Source: Ixodes scapularis
Taxonomy: Eukaryota > Arthropoda > Arachnida > Ixodida > Ixodidae
Reading direction: 5' to 3'
Assembly: GCF_016920785.2 (NCBI RefSeq)
Contig: NW_024609846.1
Coordinates: forward strand, 116,587,473-116,651,472
Length of the DNA: 64,000 nt
Below, piece by piece: positions 45,329-54,744 of this stretch (positions within the stretch are counted from its first letter, which is position 1; the number at the start of each line of letters is the position of its first letter). The position numbers were made by a program, and so were the translations under genes. Under the pieces are notes generated by a model. The model saw only the letters and a program-made list of their open reading frames with translations. It was not told where the DNA came from and made no database searches.

Positions 45329-46364
45329 TCACCTTTTTTTTTTCACAGTTTGAAGAGCAGAGTCAATTTCTTTTATGCGCTCGAGTACTTTGGGCAGTTT
45401 AGAGTTCACATCACTTAGCAGGAGGTGTCCACTCCCCACCTTGTCCATGTCCTTAAAGGGGTTATGACACGCCAAAAATAAATTATGAGATAACAATACT
45501 GCTAAAACCCACTGTATGTTCCTATAATCCTGATAAATTTGTATTGAAAATGGCGCGATAGTTTTGTGGATAAATCGATTTATGTGCGGATCCCTCGGAG
45601 GGGCCGGCCGGGTGGAGCTGAAGGCTGGTGACGTAGCCAGCCTCCAGCGCGGCGTTTCCTTGCACGCGCTCACAGACTTGGCTCTCTTGGCCTCTCGAGC
45701 TTCAGTTTCCTCGTTTACCTTCCGCGTTTCGAGCTTGCGGTCCGTGACGATTACGTCTACGGCATCGCTCGCCTTGTCAAAGTGTTCGACAATGATCGCA
45801 GCAGCGATGAGAGTGATTGTTATCAACAGATGTTGGAAGCTGTTCATTTTGACTGCGACCCGCTGGCGACCAGCCACAGCGACGGCGAGTTGCAGACGGG
45901 CTCGCCGTGGTCACCGTCGTCTAGGAATATCTCGCAGGTGCATGCAGGGTGGAAGGTCAACAGGCTGGGGGCGAGATCAAGAATAGCTTCCAGGTTACCG
46001 AAAAAGGGGTTTGAGCGGTTTTGATCGTACCGCGGCGAGGAGAGCTCGGGCCATCATGGGGGCGCCTAGAATGAAAGACCGTTCATGGTCACGTGGTTTA
46101 TGGACACCATGGCGTGACTAGCTGGGGCAGTGTTGCCTGGTCGCCAGATGAAAATGATAAAAATTCGTAAATTGATTATTGCAATTACTATAGCTCTAAA
46201 AATCGTGTAACTTGGTGTATACACTAAGTAGCCTATGAGCATTCCATTTCAAGAATAATCTATCCGTTTAATTTTCGTGTCATAACCCCTTTAACTGCCT
46301 CACCCTTGCTTATGAGTTCTTGTGCCCTCAGTAGAAGTGCTTTAAGAGAAGACAGTGAACGAGA
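45329..46364 (-). pseudogene. Terminal exon of an unknown protein, split by a TTAA MITE
   Basis: The minus strand has a strong acceptor, CTACATCTCATTTTCAG, ending at 46365. From 46364 the frame reads SRSLSSLKALLLRAQELISK up to GEAV, where the MITE enters. On its far side the frame continues KDMDKVGSGHLLLSDVNSKL to a stop at 45329-45331 after a Lys/Arg-rich tail. The TTAA duplication supplies the junction and the reading frame is kept on both sides. About 65 residues are encoded, probably helical and charged, with no motif I know. It lies inside the hAT-like element, so it is either that element's own protein or a captured host exon. Confidence 0.45.
45457..46290. mobile_element. 834-bp TTAA MITE inside a coding exon
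   Basis: Inverted ends AGGGGTTATGACACG and CGTGTCATAACCCCT are flanked by TTAA at 45453-45456 and 46291-46294. The GC-rich middle has an open plus frame with SSDESDCYQQMLEAVHFDCD and SHSDGELQTGSPWSP; it looks protein-like, but I know no family for it and there is no start context. Confidence 0.8.
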
Positions 46365-46778
46365 CTGAAAATGAGATGTAGCTGATCAGGCGCTGATCCC
46401 TGCGGGGCAGGCTGCCTTCTTACGTGACAAAAAGCCCACCAACTTCTCTCTACCCTACCCAACCCTACCCCCCCCCCCCCCCCAACCAGGTACACCTATA
46501 CCCGAAACTTATACGAGTAGAGTGGCTATAGCAAGTTAAGGTACGTTCTTGACAGGAATCGGCAACGCGGGAGTGTTGTACGGCATTTCTGATGTCACCC
46601 CCACTCCTCCACGCTAAAGGAAAGAAACAAAAAAGTGTGTAGCACTGCCAATTAACCAACTCGCTTAAGATCGCGGGTATTGTTTTCGCTAGTGGTCTGA
46701 CGGCGGGAGACAACACACGACAGCGTGCACATTCGCGCACACAATGATGGTTTTGGTTTCGTTTTGAGAAGACAAATA

Positions 46779-46997
46779 GGTGAGCGGCGTTTGGCGACTT
46801 CCGGTTCTTTAAGAAAATTTGTTTAGCTGTTCACAAACAACGACGATGATCTGCAAGCCTGTCTAAACATGGTTCCGAAAACTACAGTCTGAAGGTTTCA
46901 GAATTGTGCTTGCACGGGCATGGAGGTCATTGTCGTGGTTTGTCAGCAGTGGAACAAAATTTCCTAAGGAACCGGAAGTTGCAAAACGCCGCTCACC
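46779..46997. mobile_element. 219-bp TA-flanked MITE
   Basis: Ends GGTGAGCGGCGTTTGGCGAC and (reversed) GGTGAGCGGCGTTTTGCAAC continue into ACTTCCGGTTC. TA lies on both sides (46777-46778 and 46998-46999). Non-coding. Confidence 0.75.
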
Positions 46998-47552
46998 TAT
47001 TGAGCTCGAGAACGGATGTGCCTGTGCTCGCGATTCTTCACGGCTAAGCGTCCAAATATGGTAGGCTACCAAATAACAGGTAAAGCTAGTAAAGACCACT
47101 TACTTCTGCTCATGTTAATGGCCAAGGTAGCCCACCGGTGCCGAGGCACCAACTCCCACGATCACGGCAAATCGGGACCACGGGCAACTGCATGCGCGCT
47201 CCAACCGCGCCAACCAACTATGCCCGAAACCAAACCGATGTGTTCGTATATCAAGCTCTTTGTAGTAAAAAACGACATCGCACTCTCGATGAACTAAAAT
47301 CGACGCCTCGCCCTGAGGTTACACATGGTTCGGAGCCCCAGTCGAGTTGGTACGAGTCACCCGCAGTGACACCTGAGCAAAAGTACACACCACATGGTGG
47401 CCCATGGCCAACCGTTTTCCGCTAAATTGAAAGAAAACCCTAAAAAAAAAAAAAAAAAAAGTTGAAATTGGCGTTTTGGAGCAGGCTGGCGCAGGGAAGT
47501 GAATTGGCGCAGGGTGGCGCAATTGGCGCAGCGCTTCCACCCCTGCGTTCAC

Positions 47553-48505
47553 CTCTACACACGATCGTGCCACGAGTGCCAGCGACGCACGAAACCGCCG
47601 ACGAAGCCGGAGGTCTTTTGCAGCCGATTGATCCCCCGACCGTACCGTTCCAGCAGGTCGACGCAGAATCTACTTGGCCCTTTCCTCCCATCGACGCAAG
47701 GAAACGCATGGATAATCGTCGCCCCAGATTATCTCACGTGGTACGCCGAAACGAAAGCCTTCCTTCATGGACTGCGTTGGAAGTCGCCGAGTTTTTCAAC
47801 AAGTCCATCGTCTTCCGGCACGGCGCTCCCGAAGTTCTGATCTCAGACCGTGGATCATCTTTCATGGCCCAGCTGACGAAAGAAATCCTTCGTCTCAGCC
47901 ACACCAGCCATCGTCGCACCACGGCGTACCACCCGCAGACCAGCGGGATAACAGAGAGACTCAACAAGATCATCGCCGACGTGATCTCCATGTACGTCGA
48001 CGTGGAGCACAAGACATAGGACGAGGTGTTGTAGTACGTCATATTTGCTTCCAACACGGCCGTGCAAGAGACCACCGGGGTGACACCCTTTCAACTGTTT
48101 CATGGTCGCAAAGTAACGACAATGCTGGACGCGATGTTACCCCACGAACCGGCTGTCGACGGAAGCGACGACACGCAGGTGGTTGGCCAACGGGCAGAAG
48201 TAGTCCGTCAGCTCGCCAGACTCCGGACTCAAGCCCAATAACGTGTCGACACTGGCCGCAACAACCTTCGTCGTCGGGACGTCCACTTCCAGCACGGAAA
48301 CAGAGTGTGGGTGTGGACACCGATCCGCCGCCGTGGTCTCATCGAGAAATTCCTGAAGCGCTGCTTCGAATCCTACAAAGCGCTTCGTCGACTCGGGGAT
48401 CTGAACTACGAGGTGATGCCCGACGGAACACGAACTTCACCACGTCGCTCTCCACGACCGGAAGTTGTCCACGTCGTGCGCCTCAAGCCGTACTACGATC
48501 GATAG
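47553..48505 (+). pseudogene. gypsy-2 integrase, main part (decayed)
   Basis: After the hAT-like element the zinc domain ends with RSCHECQRRTKPP. The catalytic core shows IIVAPDYLTWYAETKAF in one frame, then after a shift near 47750 FFNKSIVFRHGAPEVLISDR and YHPQTSGITERLNKI, the usual Asp and Glu positions. Stops follow near 48017 and 48240. The C-terminal region VVHVVRLKPYYDR ends the frame at 48505, as in many gypsy integrases, and no envelope-like frame follows. Several frameshifts make it non-functional. Confidence 0.8.
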
Positions 48506-48631
48506 GACTATGAGTTGCGTTTTGTACTACGCTCGATAGGATTGTGTTGTACAAGACCCGGTAGTTTGCCATTATTTTTGTTTGTTTGGCTGTTTTGTTT
48601 CCCGGCACGTCGCATCGAGACTATGCGCTTT

Positions 48632-48647
48632 TAAAAAGGGGGAGTAA
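48632..48647 (+). other. Polypurine tract of gypsy-2
   Basis: AAAAAGGGGGAGTAA directly precedes the TG start of the 3' LTR, the usual site for plus-strand priming. Confidence 0.7.
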
Positions 48648-49079
48648 TGCCACACGCGTCGCCGAGCGAGGGCGTGCGTGGTCGAATGGTTACTGCGCCT
48701 GACTGTCGCGCGGAAGCTCTAGGTTCGATTCCAGTAAGCGGAATGCCCTTTTATTTATTCTTTAAACTGGGCGTTCCCGCAAGTTCGAGGACATTCTCGT
48801 CTGATCGAGTTCCGAATGTTCTACGCGCCGACGGTTCTACACGCCGAAAGTTCTACGCCGAATGTTCCAGAAACCCATGAGGGTACATAAGGGACTCCGC
48901 ATGGCGAGCAGAGTCAGTCTCGCCCCAACGTTTGACTCTGCTGTTACGCCGACTTCGACGCCCGCGACGCTTTACTGTTATCTTAATTCTGTTTCCTTAA
49001 TATTATTGGGCACAAGTTCTCCCAATTAAACGTTTAGTTTCTTCAGTTATTATCGCCTCATCAATTGTCATTCGTGACA
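48648..49079 (+). repeat. 3' LTR of gypsy-2
   Basis: The segment begins TGCCACACGCG after the polypurine tract and ends CATTCGTGACA, about 432 bp with TG and CA borders. Its right two thirds match the inverted fragment at 34344-34607. It contains AATTAAACG, a possible polyadenylation region. The next bases are ATATT, with no matching 5' flank since the proper 5' LTR is missing. Confidence 0.75.
48672..48745 (+). other. tRNA-like Pol III promoter inside the LTR
   Basis: TGGTCGAATGG (48679-48689) fits the A-box consensus and GGTTCGATTCC (48722-48732) fits the B box, 32 bases apart as in tRNAs. The anticodon-like stem TGCGC/GCGCG can form, but acceptor and T stems do not pair, so this is no functional tRNA. 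It may be a tRNA-derived SINE head captured in the LTR. Confidence 0.5.
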
Positions 49080-50153
49080 ATATTCGCCACAGGGTTGGGC
49101 TTGTGTGTTGTGGGTTGGCTGCACGTTTTTAAACACACTGCGGGTGTTTCGTGCTCGGTATATATGGCTTCCGCCGGTACAGCGATGCATGCAACAGCGC
49201 CAGCGAACGCGGCGGCAGCGAATGCGCCAGCGGTCTAAATTGGAGGCGACAGTTAACAGCGAATACATTTACGGTCCCCTGGAGGTTTTTCGTGGTTGTT
49301 GGTGCAGTACATCGAGAAAGGTTTTGTCGCTCTGTGTCCACCACAATAAGGGAACGAATACGCAAGAAATAAGAGCATCACGTAAATGATCGTAGACAGT
49401 TGCGGCCTTCTATGTACCGATGTTGATGCGCGCAAATGATTTAATTTAGGATCATGTGTCGACGGGTGCGTCTTTTGTCGAAAACTAAATATGGCAACGT
49501 CGAAATAGGCCCATTGCAAGCGTGGGTCTATCAGCAGTTCAGCATTTTGCGGCATTAAAAGTTGATGTTCCTTACCACAAACGTTGCGCACTCATCTATA
49601 AAATAACAAGCATGCAGTCGCGGTGTGACGGTCAGCATAATTAAATGTTCTCGGTTTTTTTTTTGCAGGAGATCGTGATGTGAGCAGACCAATAAGGAAG
49701 CCTGGAAACCTACCCTCGGTAACGGGAATGAGCCTTCAGCTACGAAACAGCCCTTTATGAATGGCAAATCACGCTCTGGACCAAGCGGCTGCACGTAGTT
49801 TGTTTTTCGCAAACGTCGTCGCGGGAGTGCGACCTGCAGTGAATACCAAGAGGAACTTTACAAACTGAAACAGCGAATCTCGAAAGAAGTTGTGCTTATC
49901 TTGCGATCGTAACCCATGTTGAACGACGATACAGCAACGAACTCACAGCGCGCTCCAGTGACGAAATGTTTCGAGCACACTCAAAAATTTCACGAAGGGC
50001 TCAAGTCTTTCCTGTTTTTTGAAGCAACCCCCTGCCGTTGCAGGTCCTGGTCATGTGAGAAGCGATGAAACTTAAAAACATTGCAGCCGCACTCGCCTTG
50101 CCAAATTCCGTGCGCAGTACAGGTCCCTTGATATAATTTTACACTTTCGCTGC
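49080..50153. other. No gene recognised
   Basis: Frames on both strands (49105-49389, 49253-49591) overlap. A T-rich tract followed by TTTTGCAGGAG at about 49651-49674 would suit an acceptor, but no convincing exon follows. Confidence 0.35.
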
Positions 50154-50446
50154 TTATTCGCGCAACCTACATCCGAGCAATGGTACCCTGATGACAAGGT
50201 GGGGGTTGTCATCCAATAGGGTAGCTTTAATTAAATCTAGGAAAGCAAAAACAGAAAGGAAACTGCGGGCGAGGAAAGCGACCATCTGGCTTCTTATGCA
50301 TTCAAAGCTCACATCTGGGGGCTTTCCTCGCTTCGAACAGCTCAGCGAGGAGGAAAGCAGCCCTTTCTTAATTCTACATCGCCCTCGTTCAGTGAACCAG
50401 TGTATAGAACCTTCTGTAGGAGCAAAGGTTCGTCTTACCTGTATGA
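50154..50446 (-). pseudogene. Part of an open frame interrupted by gypsy-1
   Basis: On the minus strand the frame open at 54740-54835 (RYRVPVPWRVPLGAASDFLF) continues across the gypsy-1 insertion, using the AATAG target duplication, into IQVRRTFAPTEGSIHWFTER and runs to a stop near 50154. Right after the insertion site the sequence ATACAG|GTAAGA is a strong donor match, so the true exon may end there. I recognise no family. The upstream border of the frame lacks a good acceptor, so this could be chance. Confidence 0.3.
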
Positions 50447-50450
50447 ATAG
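50446..50450. other. Target-site duplication of gypsy-1, left
   Basis: AATAG here and at 54740-54744 flank the two LTRs exactly, a 5-bp duplication as expected for Ty3/gypsy integration. Confidence 0.9.
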
Positions 50451-50612
50451 TGCTGTATCGCCGTACGGCTGCGTCACCGCAACCAGGAGCGGCGCGTTCC
50501 AGCGCATGCCCGTGCCGGACATACGTCACCGGCGCGGGAGGTAAAAAGAGAGCGCTTGCCAATAAACCACGTTTTCATGTCCCGGCCACCGGCGAGTCTG
50601 GTCGACGTTTCA
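50451..50612 (+). repeat. 5' LTR of gypsy-1 (162 bp)
   Basis: It starts TGCTGTATCG and ends GACGTTTCA. It is identical by eye to the 3' LTR at 54578-54739. AATAAA lies at 50561-50566. Very short LTRs of this size occur in the Mag clade of gypsy elements. Confidence 0.95.
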
Positions 50613-53600
50613 GTGGCGACGAGGGTAAACCGATATGGCGGCACGCCCGCCGCAGTTCGACGAGACGGCAGGCACCTGGGGCACATACCGGTCCGGTTGG
50701 AGGCGTACTTCGAGGGTCACGGTATCACGGACGCGGCGAAACGTCGCGCGTTGCTGGTGTCTTCCCTAAGTGACAACGTGGTCCGAATTCTGCAAGGCCG
50801 CTGTCAATCGGCGTCCATCAACAGCCTGTCCTACGCAGACGTGGTTGGCTACCTAGAAGAACACTACGACCCGCAAGCCAACGAGATTGCAGCTAGCTAC
50901 TCGTTCTTCGTGCGGAAACAGGAAGAGGGGGAGAAAGTACAAGACTTCGTGGCAGAGTTGCGGCGGCTCGCGAAGCATTGCAAGTTCGGCGACACCCTGG
51001 ACCGGATGCTGCGAGACCGAATCGTCTGCGGCATACGGGATGACGAAGCGCGACGGGTTTTGCTGACGCGTAAAAAGTTGAGCCGGGAAGAGGCGGAGGA
51101 ATTCGTAATCGCGTCTGAGATGGCCGATAACAACGTCAGGGCAATGGGAACGGCCCCCCAGGACTCAGCCGGCGGTACGCATTTCGTCCAAGGTCGGCGG
51201 AGGCCCCCAAGACAAGAAAACCGGAGGTCCCCAAGACAAGAAACCAGCGGTGCGAATCGACGCGCCTGGTGCTGGAGGTGCGACGCGAACCACTCCGAGG
51301 ACGACTGCCGGCACCGCAAGACCATATGCCACAGGTGCGGCACCAAGGGACATCTGGCGAGGGTGTGCAAGTACAGTCGGCCCAGCCAGCCAGGTGCGTA
51401 CGCGCTGGCGGACATCAACACCGAGGAAGAGAGTGGCGAGGAAATGCTTCACGCCCTGGTGGCTCACAGTACAGCCAACAAAGACACGACGCCGCCGATA
51501 GAGCGGGATTTGCTATGGGAAGGTAGGAAGCTGCGAATGATTCTGGATACGGGCTCCCCAGTCAGCGTAATTCCCGAGAGCGCTTTCAAAAGACACCGTA
51601 AACGGTGGCCGGCCCTGGAAACGACCCCCCTACGCTTGTCGTGCTTCCTGGGGCCGCTGCCCGTTGTCGGCAAGATCACCATGAGTGTACAGTACGGACA
51701 GACGCAGGTGCGCAGCTCGTTGATTGTGGTGAACTGCCCAGGGCCGCTGCTTTGCGGTAGGAATACGCTGCGGGCGTTTTACGACGCAGGGGCACCGCTT
51801 CTAGAAACTGGGGCACCGCTCGGGGTGAACATGGTGCAGGCCGGCGCAGAGGGGCAGGACCTACTGGAAGAATTTGCAGACGTTTTCGAAGAGAAGCTGG
51901 GGTGCTGCCAGGGCCCACCAGTAAAGCTGTACAGGAAGGAAGATGCGCGACCCCATTTTTGTAAGGCGAGGCCGGTGCCCTACGCGCTTCGCGACAAGGT
52001 GTCGGCGGAAATCAACCGCCTGGAGAAGGACGGCGTGCTCTCGCCGGTCAGCGTGTCGGAATGGGCTACACCTGTTGTTCCGGTGGCAAAGAAAAACGGC
52101 GAGATACGACTGTGCGGGGATTTTAAGTTGACGGTAAATCCAGCTACACACCTGGAGCGATACCCCTTGCCTAAAATTGACGACATTTTTGCGGCGTTAT
52201 ATGGGGGGGAACTCTTCACCACGCTGGACTTACGCAACGCGTACAATCAGCTTCCTCTTGACGAAGAGGCTCGAAAGATGACTGTGCTGAACACGCACCA
52301 AGGATTGTACTGTTACAATCGTCTGGCCTTCGGCATTGCGTCCGCACCGGCTCTGTTTCAACGGCGCATTGAGTCCCTCCTGCAAGGGCTCCCAAGGGTG
52401 CAAGTCTACTTGGATGACATCGTCATCGCAGAAAAGAAACACGACACGTCGACACTCCGGCAGGTGCTGCAGCGGCTACGGGAAAACGGCCTGAAGTTAA
52501 ACCGAGCCAAGTGCCGTATCCGGGAGAAGCAAGTGTCCTTTTTGGGCCACAGAATCGATGCCCAAGGTCTTCATCCGGAGCGGACCAACCTCGAGGCAGT
52601 GACCGAAGCTCCAAGACCGACCTCGGTAAGCCAGCTCAAGTCTTTTCTGGGGTTTGTCACCTATTACGCCAAATTTTTGCCCAACTTGTCAACCACCTTG
52701 GCCCCTTTGTATAGATTATTGGCAAAAGGAGCGCAATGGCAGTGGGACGGGGATCAGGAAAGGGCTTTCCGGAAGACTAAGCAGGCTATGGCCGAAGCTA
52801 AGTTCCTGGTTCACTACAACCCCCGGCAACAGTTACGGCTAGAATGCGACGCGTCGCCAGACGGCTTGGGTGCAGTGTTGTCACATCGCATGCATGGGAA
52901 AGACTACCCCATAGCGTTCCGGTCGAGAACGCTGACGAAGGCAGAGCGTAATTATTCACAGCTCGAGAAGGAGGCGTTGGCGCTGGTTTTTGGAGTTACC
53001 AAGTTTCGAGATTATCTGTTCGGCAACCGCTTTACGCTCGTCACAGACCACAAGCCGCTGACAGCGCTGTTCCACCCTGAAAGAGCAATTCCACAAATGG
53101 CGGCGGCTAGAGTACAGCGTTGGGCGTTACTACTCGCAGCCTACCAGTACGATCTCGAGTACCGAAAAGGAGACCACAATGGGAATGCAGACGCTCTTAG
53201 TCGTCTCCCGTTGCCGGCGCAGGAGGAGGGCAGCAGTGAAGTGCTCTCTGAATATGTGCTGTACACGCGGGGCTGGGACGACCAACCTATGTCCGCCCAG
53301 CAGATGGCCACCCTGACTACGCGGGACAGCCTGCTTCGCCAAGTAAAAGCCTGGATTTACGCCGGATGGCCGTCGCACCTGCGCCCGGAGCAGCACCAGT
53401 TCCTACCGTACTTCAGCCGCAGGTATGAACCCACAGTGAGCCACGACCTGGTTTACTGGGGGCATCGCGTAGTTCTACCGGAAGCTGCGCGAGCGTTCAT
53501 GCTGACGGAACTGCATGATACCCACCCGGGAATGACTGCGATGAAGCGTCTGGCTCGCTCCCTCTATTGGTATCCCGGTCTAGACAAAGATATCGAAAAG

Positions 53601-54566
53601 CTGGTAAATAACTGCTCGACATGTATACAGTGTTGGACGATGCCCGCGGCACAGGTTCCTTCCAAGTGGCCGGAGACCCACCAACGGTGGTCCCGTTTGC
53701 ACTTGGATTTCGCGGGGCCACTGGAAGGGTACATGGTTCTAGTACTAGTGGACTCGGAAACAAAGTGGATTGAAGCCATACCACTCAAAACAGCTTCGGC
53801 CGAGACTACAATTGGAGTGCTCCGAGAACTGTTTGCGCGTTTCGGAGTGCCACGAACAGTGGTTTCCGATAATGGGCCGCAATTTTCAAGTGCAGCGATG
53901 GCACGATTTTTACAAGGGAACCATATACGTCATTTCACCACTGCGCCCTACCACCCTCAGTCGAACGGGTTAGCCGAACGGGCAGTACGCACGATCAAGG
54001 AGGGGCTAAAGAAGAACAGGGAAGGCTCGTTGCAAGATCGTATTTCCAGGTTCTTGTGTCGTTACAGATCTACCCCTATGAAAGAGGGCAAGTCGCCAGC
54101 CGAGTTGTTGTTAGGCTTCAGGCCCAGGACAAGGCTAACCGGCTTCTTCCCGAGGGGCGAGGAAGCGCAGCACAGCGTGGTCGAGCCGCAAGCCCCGGCC
54201 ACGACACCACCGCCATTTTCGCCAGGAATGCCGGTCTGGTCACGCCAGTTCCAGCCGAGGCGGAGATGGCTACCGGGGACTGTGGTCTCCAGTGAGGGTC
54301 GGCGCATGGTCACGCTACGCACACCGGACGGCCAACAGAGACGGCACCTGGACCAGCTGCGACCTCGAGACGCTTCAGGGTCCCCGGAAGGCGCTGACAA
54401 GGCACGTCGAGTCGCCGGCCGGTCGGAGGTGGGAGCAAGGCCGCCCAGCACCGACGAAAGAGAGGTCGCCACCAACGGCGATCCCGAGGTGACGCCCACA
54501 GCAGACCCGGTTCCTCTCAGGCGCTCTACGCGCCTGCGGAAGCCGCCGGACCGTTTGAACTTATAG
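50556..54566 (+). CDS. gypsy-1 Gag-Pol polyprotein (Ty3/gypsy, Mag-like)
   Basis: One frame of 1336 codons. Gag: a helical region, then zinc knuckles from residues 239 (CWRCDANHSEDDC) and about 259 (CHRCGTKGHLARVC). Protease: LDTGSPVSVIP near residue 329. RT: FTTLDLRNAYNQLPLDEEAR and YLDD at 618-621. RNase H: ECDASPDGLGAVL (Asp near 765) and TDHKPLTAL (near 831). Integrase: His-His-Cys-Cys domain ending CSTC near 1020-1023, core Asp 1051, Asp 1105, Glu 1141 (35-residue D-E spacing). All key residues are present. The listed start (50556) lies inside the LTR. A more usual Gag start, ATG at 50635, opens another frame with a Gag-like FDETAGTWGTY stretch, so a one-base change near 50690 has probably split the Gag N-terminus. 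Single-ORF design and LTR size point to the Mag clade (inference). Confidence 0.9.
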   Translation: MPINHVFMSRPPASLVDVSVATRVNRYGGTPAAVRRDGRHLGHIPVRLEAYFEGHGITDAAKRRALLVSSLSDNVVRILQGRCQSASINSLSYADVVGYLEEHYDPQANEIAASYSFFVRKQEEGEKVQDFVAELRRLAKHCKFGDTLDRMLRDRIVCGIRDDEARRVLLTRKKLSREEAEEFVIASEMADNNVRAMGTAPQDSAGGTHFVQGRRRPPRQENRRSPRQETSGANRRAWCWRCDANHSEDDCRHRKTICHRCGTKGHLARVCKYSRPSQPGAYALADINTEEESGEEMLHALVAHSTANKDTTPPIERDLLWEGRKLRMILDTGSPVSVIPESAFKRHRKRWPALETTPLRLSCFLGPLPVVGKITMSVQYGQTQVRSSLIVVNCPGPLLCGRNTLRAFYDAGAPLLETGAPLGVNMVQAGAEGQDLLEEFADVFEEKLGCCQGPPVKLYRKEDARPHFCKARPVPYALRDKVSAEINRLEKDGVLSPVSVSEWATPVVPVAKKNGEIRLCGDFKLTVNPATHLERYPLPKIDDIFAALYGGELFTTLDLRNAYNQLPLDEEARKMTVLNTHQGLYCYNRLAFGIASAPALFQRRIESLLQGLPRVQVYLDDIVIAEKKHDTSTLRQVLQRLRENGLKLNRAKCRIREKQVSFLGHRIDAQGLHPERTNLEAVTEAPRPTSVSQLKSFLGFVTYYAKFLPNLSTTLAPLYRLLAKGAQWQWDGDQERAFRKTKQAMAEAKFLVHYNPRQQLRLECDASPDGLGAVLSHRMHGKDYPIAFRSRTLTKAERNYSQLEKEALALVFGVTKFRDYLFGNRFTLVTDHKPLTALFHPERAIPQMAAARVQRWALLLAAYQYDLEYRKGDHNGNADALSRLPLPAQEEGSSEVLSEYVLYTRGWDDQPMSAQQMATLTTRDSLLRQVKAWIYAGWPSHLRPEQHQFLPYFSRRYEPTVSHDLVYWGHRVVLPEAARAFMLTELHDTHPGMTAMKRLARSLYWYPGLDKDIEKLVNNCSTCIQCWTMPAAQVPSKWPETHQRWSRLHLDFAGPLEGYMVLVLVDSETKWIEAIPLKTASAETTIGVLRELFARFGVPRTVVSDNGPQFSSAAMARFLQGNHIRHFTTAPYHPQSNGLAERAVRTIKEGLKKNREGSLQDRISRFLCRYRSTPMKEGKSPAELLLGFRPRTRLTGFFPRGEEAQHSVVEPQAPATTPPPFSPGMPVWSRQFQPRRRWLPGTVVSSEGRRMVTLRTPDGQQRRHLDQLRPRDASGSPEGADKARRVAGRSEVGARPPSTDEREVATNGDPEVTPTADPVPLRRSTRLRKPPDRLNL
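50613..50632 (+). other. Likely primer-binding site of gypsy-1
   Basis: GTGGCGACGAGGG directly follows the 5' LTR. TGGCGACGAGG-type sites occur next to invertebrate gypsy LTRs. I cannot name the priming tRNA from this alone. Confidence 0.6.
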
Positions 54567-54577
54567 GGGGGAGGGGA
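54565..54577 (+). other. Polypurine tract of gypsy-1
   Basis: AGGGGGGAGGGGA overlaps the stop codon TAG and abuts the 3' LTR. Confidence 0.9.
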
Positions 54578-54739
54578 TGCTGTATCGCCGTACGGCTGCG
54601 TCACCGCAACCAGGAGCGGCGCGTTCCAGCGCATGCCCGTGCCGGACATACGTCACCGGCGCGGGAGGTAAAAAGAGAGCGCTTGCCAATAAACCACGTT
54701 TTCATGTCCCGGCCACCGGCGAGTCTGGTCGACGTTTCA
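54578..54739 (+). repeat. 3' LTR of gypsy-1 (162 bp)
   Basis: Identical by eye to the 5' LTR, with AATAAA at 54688-54693. It is followed by the AATAG duplication. Identity of the LTRs implies a recent insertion. Confidence 0.95.
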
Positions 54740-54744
54740 AATAG

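Larger units (their letters stand above)
44286..47544. mobile_element. 3.3-kb hAT-like element
   Basis: The ends AGGGGTGGAAGCG and CGCTTCCACCCCT are inverted. Outside them CCGTTCAC (44278-44285) and GCGTTCAC (47545-47552) match at seven of eight bases, the duplication length of hAT elements. Sub-terminal DNA has repeated GGAGCAG words on the left and GGCGCAG words on the right. No hAT transposase was recognised. The interior holds an exon-like minus-strand segment split by a TTAA MITE (45329-46364) and a second MITE (46779-46997). Removing it would rejoin the integrase zinc domain of gypsy-2. Confidence 0.7.

Noticed and set aside
47767..48513. 248-codon plus frame overlapping integrase
   Set aside because: Runs in another frame through the gypsy-2 integrase and shows none of its motifs.
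48672..48745. Functional tRNA gene
   Set aside because: A and B boxes are good, but acceptor and T stems do not pair and the anticodon loop has the wrong size.
48632..49079. Envelope-like gene after gypsy-2 integrase
   Set aside because: The polypurine tract and LTR follow integrase within about 140 bases, leaving no room for one.
50897..51421. 174-codon minus frame inside gypsy-1
   Set aside because: Antisense shadow of the Gag region.
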